Source of the DNA: UBA5429 sp942493315
Lineage (GTDB): Bacteria > Bacteroidota > Bacteroidia > Bacteroidales > WCHB1-69
Direction of reading: 5' to 3'
Assembly (NCBI GenBank): GCA_942493315.1
Contig: OW818690.1
Location: forward strand, 2,728,001-2,792,000
Length of the DNA: 64,000 nucleotides
Shown here piece after piece: positions 26,371-34,740 of this stretch. Position 1 is the first letter of the stretch, and each line of letters begins with the position of its first letter. The notes under the pieces are model-generated. The model did not search any database, had not been told where the DNA came from, and saw only the letters and a list, made by a program, of their open reading frames with translations. Position numbers and translations under genes: made by a program.

Positions 26371-27243
26371 CTATGAAGTGATCTGTTGGAACTTTTCCAA
26401 TAATGTGGGTAAATAGGTTTTAGAAACCGCAATTGTTGGATTTGAAGGGTGATCCAGTTCAATAATTCCACCCTCTTTTTCTTTTTTAAAGGACTTCACT
26501 TTATTAAAATTAATTAAAAAAGAGCGGTGACATCTGATCAGATTATCAAATTCTGCTGTTTCTTCAATTTTAATCAGCGAGGAACGAAGAGTAAAATGGA
26601 GCATTTCCTCATTTTGAGTATAGTAAACTGTGATATAGTTTACATCTGATTCAATATAGTATAAATTAAAATGTTTAACTGAAAGTCTTAGGATCCCTTT
26701 TTCATCATAAAAATGGATTAAATCAGATTGTTCTTTAATAATGGGTATTTGGAAATGGGATTTTCTTTTTCTGACATCCTTTTTGAGCAGAGCTAATTGT
26801 TTCGATTTATCTAAATAATAAAAGTAAAAGAAAGACAAAGAATAAGGTATCAACAAAATCAAAAAAGTGTAAAAAGAAGTTCTTGTAAAAATTTTAATAA
26901 AAGTTCTATCAATATCTTTTAGAACAAATTTTGTAAAAATGGAGTAAAAAAAAGCAAACATGATAAACTCCAGAATGATCCAAATGATGTATTGCCAATA
27001 GGATAATTTTACTTTTTTCCCTGTTAAATACAAAATAATTCTACTAAAAAACAGAAATCCAAATCCTGCAAAAATAACAATAGAAGCAATGGCAAAATTC
27101 TCTAATTTATTATTAGTAAACCAGATAGTAAGATTAAAAGGGGAATAAAATGCAATAAACAAAAGGGAGAAGAACAAAGTAAATAGCAAGAAGTATATAT
27201 TGTACAATATACTATAGGAGAACTCAGGGATTTTCTTATTCAT
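26371..27243 (-). CDS. Membrane-anchored LytTR-type DNA-binding regulator
   Basis: A 290-residue protein with four hydrophobic segments in residues 10-150 and a cytosolic C-terminal LytTR domain (about 185-287). LytTR hallmarks are FNLYYIESDVNYITVYY, LRSSLIKIEE, LIRCHRSFLINFNKV and the final VSKTYLPTL. Membrane plus LytTR without a receiver is a common Bacteroidota type of transcription regulator. It is a paralogue of the protein at 31421-32287. The ligand or signal is unknown. Its 5' side borders the long AAGTAAR array, so array and promoter (-7 box at 27267) are close. Confidence 0.85.
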   Translation of the reverse strand: MNKKIPEFSYSILYNIYFLLFTLFFSLLFIAFYSPFNLTIWFTNNKLENFAIASIVIFAGFGFLFFSRIILYLTGKKVKLSYWQYIIWIILEFIMFAFFYSIFTKFVLKDIDRTFIKIFTRTSFYTFLILLIPYSLSFFYFYYLDKSKQLALLKKDVRKRKSHFQIPIIKEQSDLIHFYDEKGILRLSVKHFNLYYIESDVNYITVYYTQNEEMLHFTLRSSLIKIEETAEFDNLIRCHRSFLINFNKVKSFKKEKEGGIIELDHPSNPTIAVSKTYLPTLLEKFQQITS

Positions 27244-27266
27244 ATTCTTTCCAAAAAAATGAATCG

Positions 27267-27274
27267 CAAAGATA
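27267..27274 (-). promoter_or_regulatory. -7 box of the LytTR gene
   Basis: CAAAGATA on the plus strand is TATCTTTG on the coding strand, 24 nt before the ATG. The heptamer array begins just upstream (27288), so it covers the region where upstream promoter elements would be. Confidence 0.5.
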
Positions 27275-27287
27275 GTTCTTTTTATTT

Positions 27288-27652
27288 AAAAAGTAAAAGG
27301 TAAAAAGTAAGAAGTAAGAAGTAAAAAGTAAAAAGTAAAAAGTAAAAAGTAAGAAGTAAGAAGTAAGAAGTAAGAAGTAAGAAGTAAGAAGTAAGAAGTA
27401 AGAAGTAAAAAGTAAGAAGTAAAAAGTAAGAAGTAAAAAGTAAAAAGTGAAAAGTAAAAAGTAAGAAGTAAGAAGTAAAAAGTAAGAAGTAAGAAGTAAA
27501 AAGTAAGAAGTAAAAAGTAAAAAGTGAAAAGTAAAAAGTAAGAAGTAAAAAGTAAGAAGTAAGAAGTAAGAAGTAAGAAGTAAGAAGTAAGAGGTAACAG
27601 GTAAGAAGTAAGAAGTAAGAGGTAAGAAGTAACAGGTAAGAAGTAAGAAGTA
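27288..27652. repeat. AAGTAAR heptamer array left of the IS256 element
   Basis: About 365 nt of AAGTAAA/AAGTAAG units, with AAGTGAA variants in the middle and AGGTAAC/AGGTAAG variants near the insertion sequence. Together with the array at 29080-29458 it flanks the insertion sequence directly. Confidence 0.9.
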
Positions 27653-27675
27653 GGGAGTATTCTGAAATCTGTGTC

Positions 27676-27741
27676 AGTATCTTAGTTCAACCCTAATTCA
27701 AAGCCGTCAGAGCATTTGAATTAGGGTTGGACAAAGATACT
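27676..27741. other. Long hairpin inside the IS256 element
   Basis: 27676-27702 pairs with 27715-27741: 27 bp with two mismatches and a 12-nt loop (GCCGTCAGAGCA). It lies between the left terminal repeat and the transposase stop (27745), so it is at the 3' end of the transposase message. It may act as a terminator or mRNA-stabilising structure; no T-tract follows it. Confidence 0.75.
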
Positions 27742-27744
27742 GAA

Positions 27745-29013
27745 TTATCGTAAATGTTTTTCATATCTTTCACCAAATTTTTCAATTAACTCAATTTGTA
27801 TTGGTTTCCAATTGAAAACTACTTTATTCCAAGATTTTTTATTGTACATAAGCGTTAAATAAAGTTGTTTGATCAGCCCTTTTTCATTACTCCAACCTCC
27901 TTTTGATTTAGTTACTTTTCTCATTACTCGATGAACTGCTTCAACTGGATTTGTGGTATATATCATTCTTCTAATATTAGGTTTATAATCTAAAAATGGA
28001 ATGAAGGAATCCCAATTTTTTCTCCAATGATCGGTCAACCCTTTATACTTTTTACCCCACTTTTCTTCACATGATTCCAAAACAAGTTCTGCTTCTATTG
28101 CGTTAGTAGATTGATAAATAGCTTTTAAATCCGCACATACAGCTTTCATATCACGATCACTAACAAAGCGAGTTGAGTATCTTATCATGTGAACCACACA
28201 ACGTTGTACAATTGCTTTTGGAAAAACAGATTCCAGGGCATCTTTAAATCCGGTTAAACCGTCAATGCAGAAAAATAGAACATCTTCAACTCCTCTTCTT
28301 TTGAGATCTTCCAATATTAGGCCCCAATTCTTTGCTCCTTCAGATTCATTAATGTAAAGGCCCAAGATATCACGATCCCCATTCACTGTGATTCCATAAC
28401 AAGTATGAATAACCTTGGTAGAAAACTTTCCATCTTCTCTCGTTTTATAATATATTCCATCCAAATACATTACAACATAACAGGATGCTAAACTTCTATT
28501 CTGCCATGAGGTGATCTCAGGGAGAATCTTATCTGTTATCGTACTTATAACACTATTACTTATATCAACACCATAAATCTGCCGTAAATGCTGTTGAACG
28601 TCTTCAACTGAATGTCCTCTTGCATAGAGGCTTAGAATAATTTCATCCATCCCTGTTGTTAGCTCTCGCTCCCAGTTCTTGACCATGATTGGTTCATATT
28701 CTCCATTCCGATCTCGTGGGGTATTGATTGATAGCATGCCGCCAGTACTTCTGACTTGTTTCTTTTTAAAACCATTTTTCCTGTTATTCTTCTCTGATAC
28801 CGATTCTTCTAAATAATTTTCCAATTCTCCTTCTAATGATAAATTTACCATTCTTTGTAGTAAATCAGTAAAAATACCACTCTCTCCAAACAATGGATTG
28901 CCTTGATATAATCCACTAATCATCGTTTTTTGTTCCTCTCGATTTGGAATAATTTTGTCAATTTCTTCTTGTAGTTCTTCTTTCCTACTTCTTCTTTTGA
29001 TTGTCTTTTTCAT
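27745..29013 (-). CDS. IS256-family transposase
   Basis: A 422-residue Mutator-type transposase, full length. DDE residues are visible: Asp in VVMYLDGIYYK, Asp in FFCIDGLTGFKDALE, and Glu in TTNPVEAVHRVMRKVTKSKG, which is the family signature. The insertion helix CVVHMIRYSTRFVSD (C-x2-H) is also present. The frame is intact and all three catalytic acids are present, so the element may be active. Confidence 0.95.
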   Translation of the reverse strand: MKKTIKRRSRKEELQEEIDKIIPNREEQKTMISGLYQGNPLFGESGIFTDLLQRMVNLSLEGELENYLEESVSEKNNRKNGFKKKQVRSTGGMLSINTPRDRNGEYEPIMVKNWERELTTGMDEIILSLYARGHSVEDVQQHLRQIYGVDISNSVISTITDKILPEITSWQNRSLASCYVVMYLDGIYYKTREDGKFSTKVIHTCYGITVNGDRDILGLYINESEGAKNWGLILEDLKRRGVEDVLFFCIDGLTGFKDALESVFPKAIVQRCVVHMIRYSTRFVSDRDMKAVCADLKAIYQSTNAIEAELVLESCEEKWGKKYKGLTDHWRKNWDSFIPFLDYKPNIRRMIYTTNPVEAVHRVMRKVTKSKGGWSNEKGLIKQLYLTLMYNKKSWNKVVFNWKPIQIELIEKFGERYEKHLR

Positions 29014-29079
29014 GTGTCAAATTTGTTTTTTCAAAATTAATGTTTTTTCCTTTTGACACAGATTTTAGAACAGTCTCCC

Positions 29080-29458
29080 TGTTACCTGTTACCTGATACC
29101 TGAAACCTGCTACCTGAAACCTGTTACCTGAAACCTGTTACCTGAAACCTGTTACCTGTTACCTGAAAACCTGAAACCTACCTGAAACCTGATACCTGAA
29201 ACCTGTTACCTGAAACCTGTTACCTGTTACCTGATACCTGATACCTGTTACCTGAAACCTGTTACCTGTTACCTGAAACCTGAAACCTGTTACCTGATAC
29301 CTGAAACCTGATACCTGAAACCTGTTACCTGATACCTGATACCTGATACCTGATACCTGATACCTGATACCTGTTACCTGAAACCTGTTACCTGATACCT
29401 GTTACCTGATACCTGTTACCTGATACCTGAAACCTGTTACTTATTACTTATTACTTAA
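29080..29458. repeat. ACCTGNN heptamer array right of the IS256 element
   Basis: About 380 nt of ACCTGTT, ACCTGAA and ACCTGAT units, with a short irregular stretch near 29165, ending in three TTACTTA units that run into the stop of the acyl-CoA synthetase gene. Its TTACCTG/TTACTTA register is the complement type of the left array, so the two arrays are in opposite orientation. Confidence 0.9.
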
Positions 29459-31224
29459 TTATATAGTTTATAGATCGTGTCTTTGTATTTTTCCTGAATG
29501 AGGTTTCTTTTTACTTTTAGCGTTGGAGTAAGGATTTCAGTATGTTGAGACCATTCATCTGGGATCAACTCAAACTTTTTCACTCTTTCAGTATCGTTAA
29601 AAAATTGATTATACTTTGCCACTTCTCGGTTGAATCTTTCAATAATAACATGGTCTTTTACGGCATTTTCAGGTGTCGAATATTCAACATTATGTCTTAA
29701 ACACCATTGTTTTAAAAATTCAAAATCGGGTTTAATCAATGCTGCAGCAAATTTTTCTCCCTCTCCTACTACGACAATATTTTCAATAAATGGAGACTCA
29801 TTCATTTTATCTTCAATAACTTGTGGATTTATATATTTTCCAAATGAGGTTTTAAATAAACTTTTTAAACGACCGGTTAAGATCACTTGACCTTTACTAT
29901 TCACATGACCAAGGTCACCGGTATGAAACCAACCCTCTTCATCAATAACCGTTTTCGTTAATGCTTCATCTTTAAAATAGCCCATCATCACATTGTGACC
30001 TCTGCAGCACAATTCACCATTTTCAGCTGTTTTAACCTCTACTCCGGGAAGTGGAAATCCTACAGTTCCTGATTCACGACCATTTTTATCACGACAGCTC
30101 ACAGCCACAACCGGAGATGTTTCTGTTAAACCATACCCTTCATAAACAGGCATTCCTATTGCAGAAAAGAAAGATGCAATTCTGGGTTGTAAACTAGCCG
30201 CACCTGAAACTACGATATCGAAATTGCCTCCAATATTTTTTCTGATTTTGGAATATACCAAGCGATCTGCAATTTTATGTTTTAAATTATATATCCATGA
30301 TCTATCGTGATCCTGAATTTTATATCTGATTGCCACTTTTACAGCCCATCTAAAAATAGTTTTGGTTAGAAATGGCATATTGGCACTTGATGAATAAATT
30401 TTATCAAATATTTTATCTAACATTCTTGGAACTGCAGACATCATCGTTGGAGTTACCTCTTTGATATTTTCTGCTATAGTTCCTAAATTTTGCGCATAAT
30501 AAACAGACATTCCCAAATATTGATACAAAAACACCAACATTCTTTCATAAGCATGACATAAGGGTAGAAAACTAAATGCGGTTTTAGACCATTTCGCAGG
30601 TGTTTGTCTTAAATTGAGAATTTGGTTAACAATATTGCTATGAGAAAGCATCACTCCCTTTGGAACTCCGGTAGTGCCTGAAGTGTACATGATGGTACAA
30701 CAATTTTCAGGTTTTACATTTTGTTTTCTAATCTCTAATTCCTCCGGATTTGGATTTTGTTCTCCCAATTCAATCAATTGATTCAAAAAAGGAAATTTTT
30801 CACGATCAACAATTGTGTAAATATATTGTAATAGAGGTAATTCCGATTTTATTGAAATCATTTTTTCTGTTAACTCTGCACCTTCAATCAATACAAGTTT
30901 CACTTCTGCATGATTCAGAATATATTGATATTCTTTTGACGTAATAGTTGGATAAATCGGAACAGAAATAGCTCCAATCTGCATCGTTGCCATATCTAAT
31001 AAATTCCATTCAGGTCGGTTATTTGATATAATCCCCACTTTATCACCCACATTGATTCCCAATTTGATCAATGCATAACTAATATTCTGAACAATTTCAA
31101 AATACTCTTTAGGAGTATATTTGATCCATTCTTTGTTTACTTTGCCTGCTAATGCAACATTTTGTTCTGGATAAGTAGACTGATATCTGTCAAGGATATC
31201 AAAAATTCTTGTAATTTCCATCAT
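29455..31224 (-). CDS. fadD: Long-chain acyl-CoA synthetase (AMP-forming)
   Basis: A 589-residue member of the ANL superfamily that activates fatty acids to acyl-CoA via acyl-AMP. The P-loop is CTIMYTSGTTGVPKGVMLSH. The adenine-binding motif is YEGYGLTETSPVV. The hinge/C-domain region is GWFHTGDLGHVNSKGQVILT. The pattern fits the bacterial FadD15-like group. It is monocistronic as far as can be seen; the start ATG at 31224 overlaps a second ATG. Its 3' end touches the heptamer array. Chain-length preference is not predictable here. Confidence 0.9.
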   Translation of the reverse strand: MMEITRIFDILDRYQSTYPEQNVALAGKVNKEWIKYTPKEYFEIVQNISYALIKLGINVGDKVGIISNNRPEWNLLDMATMQIGAISVPIYPTITSKEYQYILNHAEVKLVLIEGAELTEKMISIKSELPLLQYIYTIVDREKFPFLNQLIELGEQNPNPEELEIRKQNVKPENCCTIMYTSGTTGVPKGVMLSHSNIVNQILNLRQTPAKWSKTAFSFLPLCHAYERMLVFLYQYLGMSVYYAQNLGTIAENIKEVTPTMMSAVPRMLDKIFDKIYSSSANMPFLTKTIFRWAVKVAIRYKIQDHDRSWIYNLKHKIADRLVYSKIRKNIGGNFDIVVSGAASLQPRIASFFSAIGMPVYEGYGLTETSPVVAVSCRDKNGRESGTVGFPLPGVEVKTAENGELCCRGHNVMMGYFKDEALTKTVIDEEGWFHTGDLGHVNSKGQVILTGRLKSLFKTSFGKYINPQVIEDKMNESPFIENIVVVGEGEKFAAALIKPDFEFLKQWCLRHNVEYSTPENAVKDHVIIERFNREVAKYNQFFNDTERVKKFELIPDEWSQHTEILTPTLKVKRNLIQEKYKDTIYKLYN

Positions 31225-31390
31225 ATTAATTTTAAATTAAAGCTTTTATGAAATGAGAGGTAAAATTAATATTAAATATTAATTAAATCTATAAATAGTG
31301 GTCTAAGGCTATCAAAATGGGTGAAATGATGAAATATTTGATTAAATGGCAAAATATGGGGTGAAATTCCCATTCAATCTTTAATTTTCG

Positions 31391-31398
31391 TATATTTG
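31391..31398 (+). promoter_or_regulatory. -7 box of the 31421 gene
   Basis: TATATTTG fits TAnnTTTG, 22 nt before the ATG at 31421. Confidence 0.5.
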
Positions 31399-31420
31399 CA
31401 AACTTAAAAATTGGAAAAGA

Positions 31421-32287
31421 ATGAGCAGCAAATTACCTGATTATTTGTTAAAAAAGAAAAATATATTTTTATTTTTAGCTTTCGTTGCTCTTTTTTCTAT
31501 TCTATTTATCAATATTTATAAACCTTTCAATTCAACTTCCTGGGCTAAAAATGGATCTAATAAAACGATCTATTTTTTTGTATCCGGCTTGATTGTTCTA
31601 TCCGGAATTGGGGTAATGCTTATCAGTCGTATCGTGATGTTGTTGTTAAAAAACAAAATAAAAATCACTATTTTGGATTACTTTATCTGGATCATAATTG
31701 AAGTATTGATTATGTCCACCATTTATAGTATTGTAGCAATGCAGGTGGAAGAGAATTTGAAAGATTTTTTTGACATTTTTCCCAATACCGTTTTATATAT
31801 TTTTCTTACTCTATTCCTGCCCTACGTAGTATCCTGGCTATACTTTGCCTTGCAGGAAAAAAATTCTGCTATTGCTAAATTGGTTGAAATGAACCGTTAT
31901 ATAGATGAAGAAAATTATGTTTCTTTAGGGAATGAAAAACAAAATTTAATCCATTTTCATGATGATAAAGGGACATTAAGATTATCAATCAAATTCAGTA
32001 AACTTTATTATATTGAAGCTGCAGATAACTATGTTAATATTTATTATGAAAATAAAGGGAAAATCAGTCGTTTTCTCTTACGTAAAAGCTTAAAAAGTAT
32101 TGAAGATACCTATAAAGAGTATCCATTAATCCGATGCCATCGTTCTTATATCATCAATGTTGATAAAGTAAAAGTTTTGAAAAAAGAGAAAGATGGAACC
32201 TACATTGATTTTGATTATGGGGAGATCAATGTGATCCCCGTTTCCAAAACGTATTCACAAAATATTATTGACATTTTTTACAAGTAA
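31421..32287 (+). CDS. Membrane-anchored LytTR-type regulator (paralogue)
   Basis: A 288-residue protein with the same plan as the one at 26371-27243. Four membrane segments lie in residues 12-150 and a C-terminal LytTR domain in 185-285 (KLYYIEAADNYVNIYY, LRKSLKSIED, LIRCHRSYIINVDKV, VSKTYSQNI). The N-termini also match (FLALV-type segments, FINIYKPFNST versus FIAFYSPFNLT). The two paralogues point away from each other and flank the IS256/acyl-CoA synthetase block. The GNAT gene begins 1 nt after the stop, so the two may be co-translated. Confidence 0.85.
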   Translation: MSSKLPDYLLKKKNIFLFLAFVALFSILFINIYKPFNSTSWAKNGSNKTIYFFVSGLIVLSGIGVMLISRIVMLLLKNKIKITILDYFIWIIIEVLIMSTIYSIVAMQVEENLKDFFDIFPNTVLYIFLTLFLPYVVSWLYFALQEKNSAIAKLVEMNRYIDEENYVSLGNEKQNLIHFHDDKGTLRLSIKFSKLYYIEAADNYVNIYYENKGKISRFLLRKSLKSIEDTYKEYPLIRCHRSYIINVDKVKVLKKEKDGTYIDFDYGEINVIPVSKTYSQNIIDIFYK

Positions 32288-32288
32288 T

Positions 32289-32771
32289 ATGTTTACAATT
32301 AGATTAGCAGAACCCAAAGATGTGAAAACTATATTGCACCTGATTAAAGGGATTGCAGAATATGAAAAATTATTGGATCAGGTTGAAGCCACAGAAGAGA
32401 TTTTGTATGATTCTCTTTTTATAAAAAAGGGAGCAGAGGTTCTTTTAGGAGAATTAAACAATGAACCGATTGGATTTGCTTTATTTTTCCATAATTTTTC
32501 CACATTTACCGGAAAAAGAGGCCTCTATTTAGAAGACATTTTTGTTCTTCCTGAACATCGAAACAACGGTTATGGTAAACTTTTCTTCAGTGAAATGGCC
32601 AAAATTGCTAAAGAAAGAGATTGTGGCAGAATGGAATGGATCTGTTTAGATTGGAACGAACCTTCTATTCAATTTTATAAAAACAGAATCGGTGCTATCG
32701 CTTTAGATGAGTGGACCGTTTACAGAATTCAAACTCATCAGTTTGATGATGTTATCAAAATGGGAAATTAA
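32289..32771 (+). CDS. GNAT-family N-acetyltransferase
   Basis: A 160-residue acetyltransferase. The acetyl-CoA-binding motif A is LYLEDIFVLPEHRNNGYGKLFF (R/Q-x2-G-x-G/A type, HRNNGYGK). The C-terminal motif is LDWNEPSIQFYKNRIGA, as in diamine acetyltransferase-like GNATs. The start is set at the ATG at 32289, 1 nt after the LytTR stop; the upstream TTG at 32268 lies within the LytTR gene. A polyamine or amino-acid substrate is possible, but unproven. Confidence 0.85.
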   Translation: MFTIRLAEPKDVKTILHLIKGIAEYEKLLDQVEATEEILYDSLFIKKGAEVLLGELNNEPIGFALFFHNFSTFTGKRGLYLEDIFVLPEHRNNGYGKLFFSEMAKIAKERDCGRMEWICLDWNEPSIQFYKNRIGAIALDEWTVYRIQTHQFDDVIKMGN

Positions 32772-32791
32772 AAAACAAAAAAATAATATAC

Positions 32792-33439
32792 ATGAAAAAA
32801 CAGATCATAACAGCAGAAGAAGCTGCTTCAAAAATTAAAGACGGTATGGTTTTGATGATTGGGGGTTTTATGGCAGCAGGAACTCCGAAAAAAATCATAG
32901 ATGCATTAGTTAAAAGCCCTGTAAAAGATTTGATCGTTGTTTGCAACGATACCGCATTTCCCGATAAAGGGATTGGCAAACTTATTGCTGCTAAAAAAGT
33001 AAAAAAAGTGATTGCTTCACATATTGGAACCAATCCTCTGACCATCGAACAGTTTAATAATAAAGAGATTGAAGTGGATTTTGTTCCACAAGGAACTTTA
33101 GCTGAACAAGTAAGATGTGGTGGATCCGGATTAGGTGGTATTCTTACTCCTACCGGTATCGGCACAGTGGTTGCAGAAGGAAAACAGATCATTGAAATGG
33201 ATGGCAAACAATATCTAATTGAAAAAGCTATTAGAGGTGATGTTGCTCTTATTGGTGCCAATGTAGCTGATCATTCCGGTAATTTGGTTTATAAAGGAAC
33301 CACTCAAAATTTTAATCCTCTAATGGCTATGGCTTGTGATTTAGTGATAGCAGAAGCTGAAGAGATCGTTGAAACCGGCCAAATTCCAATGGAAAATATC
33401 CATACCCCTAATATTTTTGTAGATTTTTTAGTTCAATAA
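32792..33439 (+). CDS. atoD: Acetate/butyrate-type CoA-transferase, alpha subunit
   Basis: A 215-residue class I CoA-transferase subunit A. The family signature is VLMIGGFMAAGTPKKIIDAL. A glycine-rich block (CGGSGLGGILTPTGIGTVV) and GDVALIGANVADHSGNLVYK follow. The catalytic Glu resides on the beta subunit (AtoA), which is not encoded next to it or elsewhere in the window. The next genes are kal and kce. In lysine fermentation a butyryl-CoA:acetoacetate CoA-transferase connects the Kce product acetoacetate with butyryl-CoA, so the placement fits that role. Confidence 0.9.
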   Translation: MKKQIITAEEAASKIKDGMVLMIGGFMAAGTPKKIIDALVKSPVKDLIVVCNDTAFPDKGIGKLIAAKKVKKVIASHIGTNPLTIEQFNNKEIEVDFVPQGTLAEQVRCGGSGLGGILTPTGIGTVVAEGKQIIEMDGKQYLIEKAIRGDVALIGANVADHSGNLVYKGTTQNFNPLMAMACDLVIAEAEEIVETGQIPMENIHTPNIFVDFLVQ

Positions 33440-33456
33440 TTTAAAAACAAAATAAT

Positions 33457-33846
33457 ATGATTAAATCAACAATAAGATTGAGAATGAGTTCACATGATGC
33501 CCATTATGGTGGTAATTTAGTGGACGGAGCACGTATGCTTCAACTTTTTGGAGACGTAGCAACTGAACTTCTCATTATTCACGATGGTGATGAAGGTTTA
33601 TTTGCAGCTTATGATAAAATTGAATTCTTAGCTCCTGTATTTGCCGGAGATTATATTGAAGCAACAGGAGAGATTGTTTCTGTTGGAAATAGTTCCAGAA
33701 AAATGATTTTTGAAGCCAAAAAAGTGATTAAACCAAGACCGGATATTTCTGAATCTGCTGCAGACTTTTTAACAGAGCCTATTGTAGTTTGCAGAGCCAG
33801 TGGAACTTGTGTAGTTCCCAAAAAATGCCAAAGAATTGAACATTAA
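33457..33846 (+). CDS. kal: 3-aminobutyryl-CoA ammonia-lyase
   Basis: A 129-residue hotdog-fold protein. In the lysine fermentation pathway Kal removes ammonia from L-3-aminobutyryl-CoA to give crotonyl-CoA. The N-terminus (IRLRMSSHDAHYGGNLVDGA) and the small hotdog size match the Kal family, and kce lies immediately downstream. It begins 17 nt after the CoA-transferase subunit. The alternative of an unrelated thioesterase-like hotdog protein is made unlikely by context. Confidence 0.88.
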   Translation: MIKSTIRLRMSSHDAHYGGNLVDGARMLQLFGDVATELLIIHDGDEGLFAAYDKIEFLAPVFAGDYIEATGEIVSVGNSSRKMIFEAKKVIKPRPDISESAADFLTEPIVVCRASGTCVVPKKCQRIEH

Positions 33847-33865
33847 TATTGTAAACAAAAATAGT

Positions 33866-34690
33866 ATGAATAAAATGATTATTACTGCAGCCATTTGTGG
33901 CGCTGAGGTTCTTAAAGAACATAATCCTGCCGTTCCTTATACTATCGAAGAATTGGTTAGAGAAGCTAAATCTGCTTATGATGCAGGCGCTTCCATTATT
34001 CACCTTCATGTTCGTTGGGATGATGGAACTCCAACTCAAGATAAAAACCGTTTCAAAGAAGCTATGGAGGCTATCAAAAAAGTGATTCCTGATGTGATTA
34101 TTCAACCTTCTACCGGTGGCGCTGTTGGAATGACCGATGATGAAAGACTACAACCTACCGAATTAATTCCTGAAATGGCTACTTTAGATTGTGGTACCCT
34201 TAATTTCGGAGGGGATGATATTTTTATGAATACGGAAACTACCATCAAATATTTTGGAAAAAGAATGATCGAATTGGGTATTAAACCTGAATTGGAATGT
34301 TTTGACAAAAGTATGATTGAGATGGCTCTTCGCTTACATAAAAAAGGATTTATCAATAAACCAATGCACTTTGATTTTGTAATGGGTGTAAATGGTGGAA
34401 TTGGTGGCGATTTGAGAGATTTCGTTTTCATGAGAGGTAGTATCCCTGAAGATGCAACTTATACTATTGCAGGTATTGGTCGTTTTGAATTTCCTCTTGC
34501 TGTAGCTGCCATTGTTGATGGTGGACATGTTCGCGTTGGTTTTGAAGATAATGTATTCCTTTCTAAAGGGGTGCTCGCCAAATCAAATGGAGAGTTAGTA
34601 GCTAAAGTGGTTCGTATGGCTAAAGAATTAGGAAGAGAGATTGCCACTCCGGCTGAAGCACGTGAAATATTAGGATTAAAACCTTTATAA
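33866..34690 (+). CDS. kce: 3-keto-5-aminohexanoate cleavage enzyme
   Basis: A 274-residue TIM-barrel (DUF849) enzyme that converts 3-keto-5-aminohexanoate and acetyl-CoA to acetoacetate and 3-aminobutyryl-CoA. With the start at the ATG at 33866, Glu14 (ICGAE), His46 and His48 (IIHLHVR) fall at the positions recalled for the zinc-site region of the characterised Kce enzyme. Ser82/Thr83 (QPSTGG) and the distal HVRVGFED (Arg223, Glu227) are also present. This numbering supports the ATG over the TTG at 33836. Starts 19 nt after kal and ends before a strong terminator. Confidence 0.93.
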   Translation: MNKMIITAAICGAEVLKEHNPAVPYTIEELVREAKSAYDAGASIIHLHVRWDDGTPTQDKNRFKEAMEAIKKVIPDVIIQPSTGGAVGMTDDERLQPTELIPEMATLDCGTLNFGGDDIFMNTETTIKYFGKRMIELGIKPELECFDKSMIEMALRLHKKGFINKPMHFDFVMGVNGGIGGDLRDFVFMRGSIPEDATYTIAGIGRFEFPLAVAAIVDGGHVRVGFEDNVFLSKGVLAKSNGELVAKVVRMAKELGREIATPAEAREILGLKPL

Positions 34691-34705
34691 TTTTAATTCA
34701 AGTTC

Positions 34706-34740
34706 AAAAAAAAAGAGGTCAAATTGACCTCTTTTTTTTT
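34706..34740. terminator. Bidirectional rho-independent terminator
   Basis: GAGGTCAA and TTGACCTC form a perfect stem, flanked by nine A on one side and nine T on the other. It sits between the convergent kce and TPR genes and overlaps the stop region of the latter. Confidence 0.9.

Larger units (their letters stand above)
27653..29079 (-). mobile_element. IS256-family insertion sequence
   Basis: About 1427 bp. The terminal inverted repeats are GGGAGTATTCTGAAATCTGT plus GTCA on the left (27653-27676) and, reading inward from the right, GGGAGACTGTTCTAAAATCT plus GTGTCA (29079-29054). One complete transposase gene lies inside. The flanks are two different heptamer arrays, and the 8-9 nt next to each end do not match, so no target duplication is seen. 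Confidence 0.85.

Noticed and set aside
29080..29458. Possible CRISPR array
   Set aside because: Units are 7 nt and contiguous, without spacers, and there are no cas genes nearby. The same holds for the other arrays.
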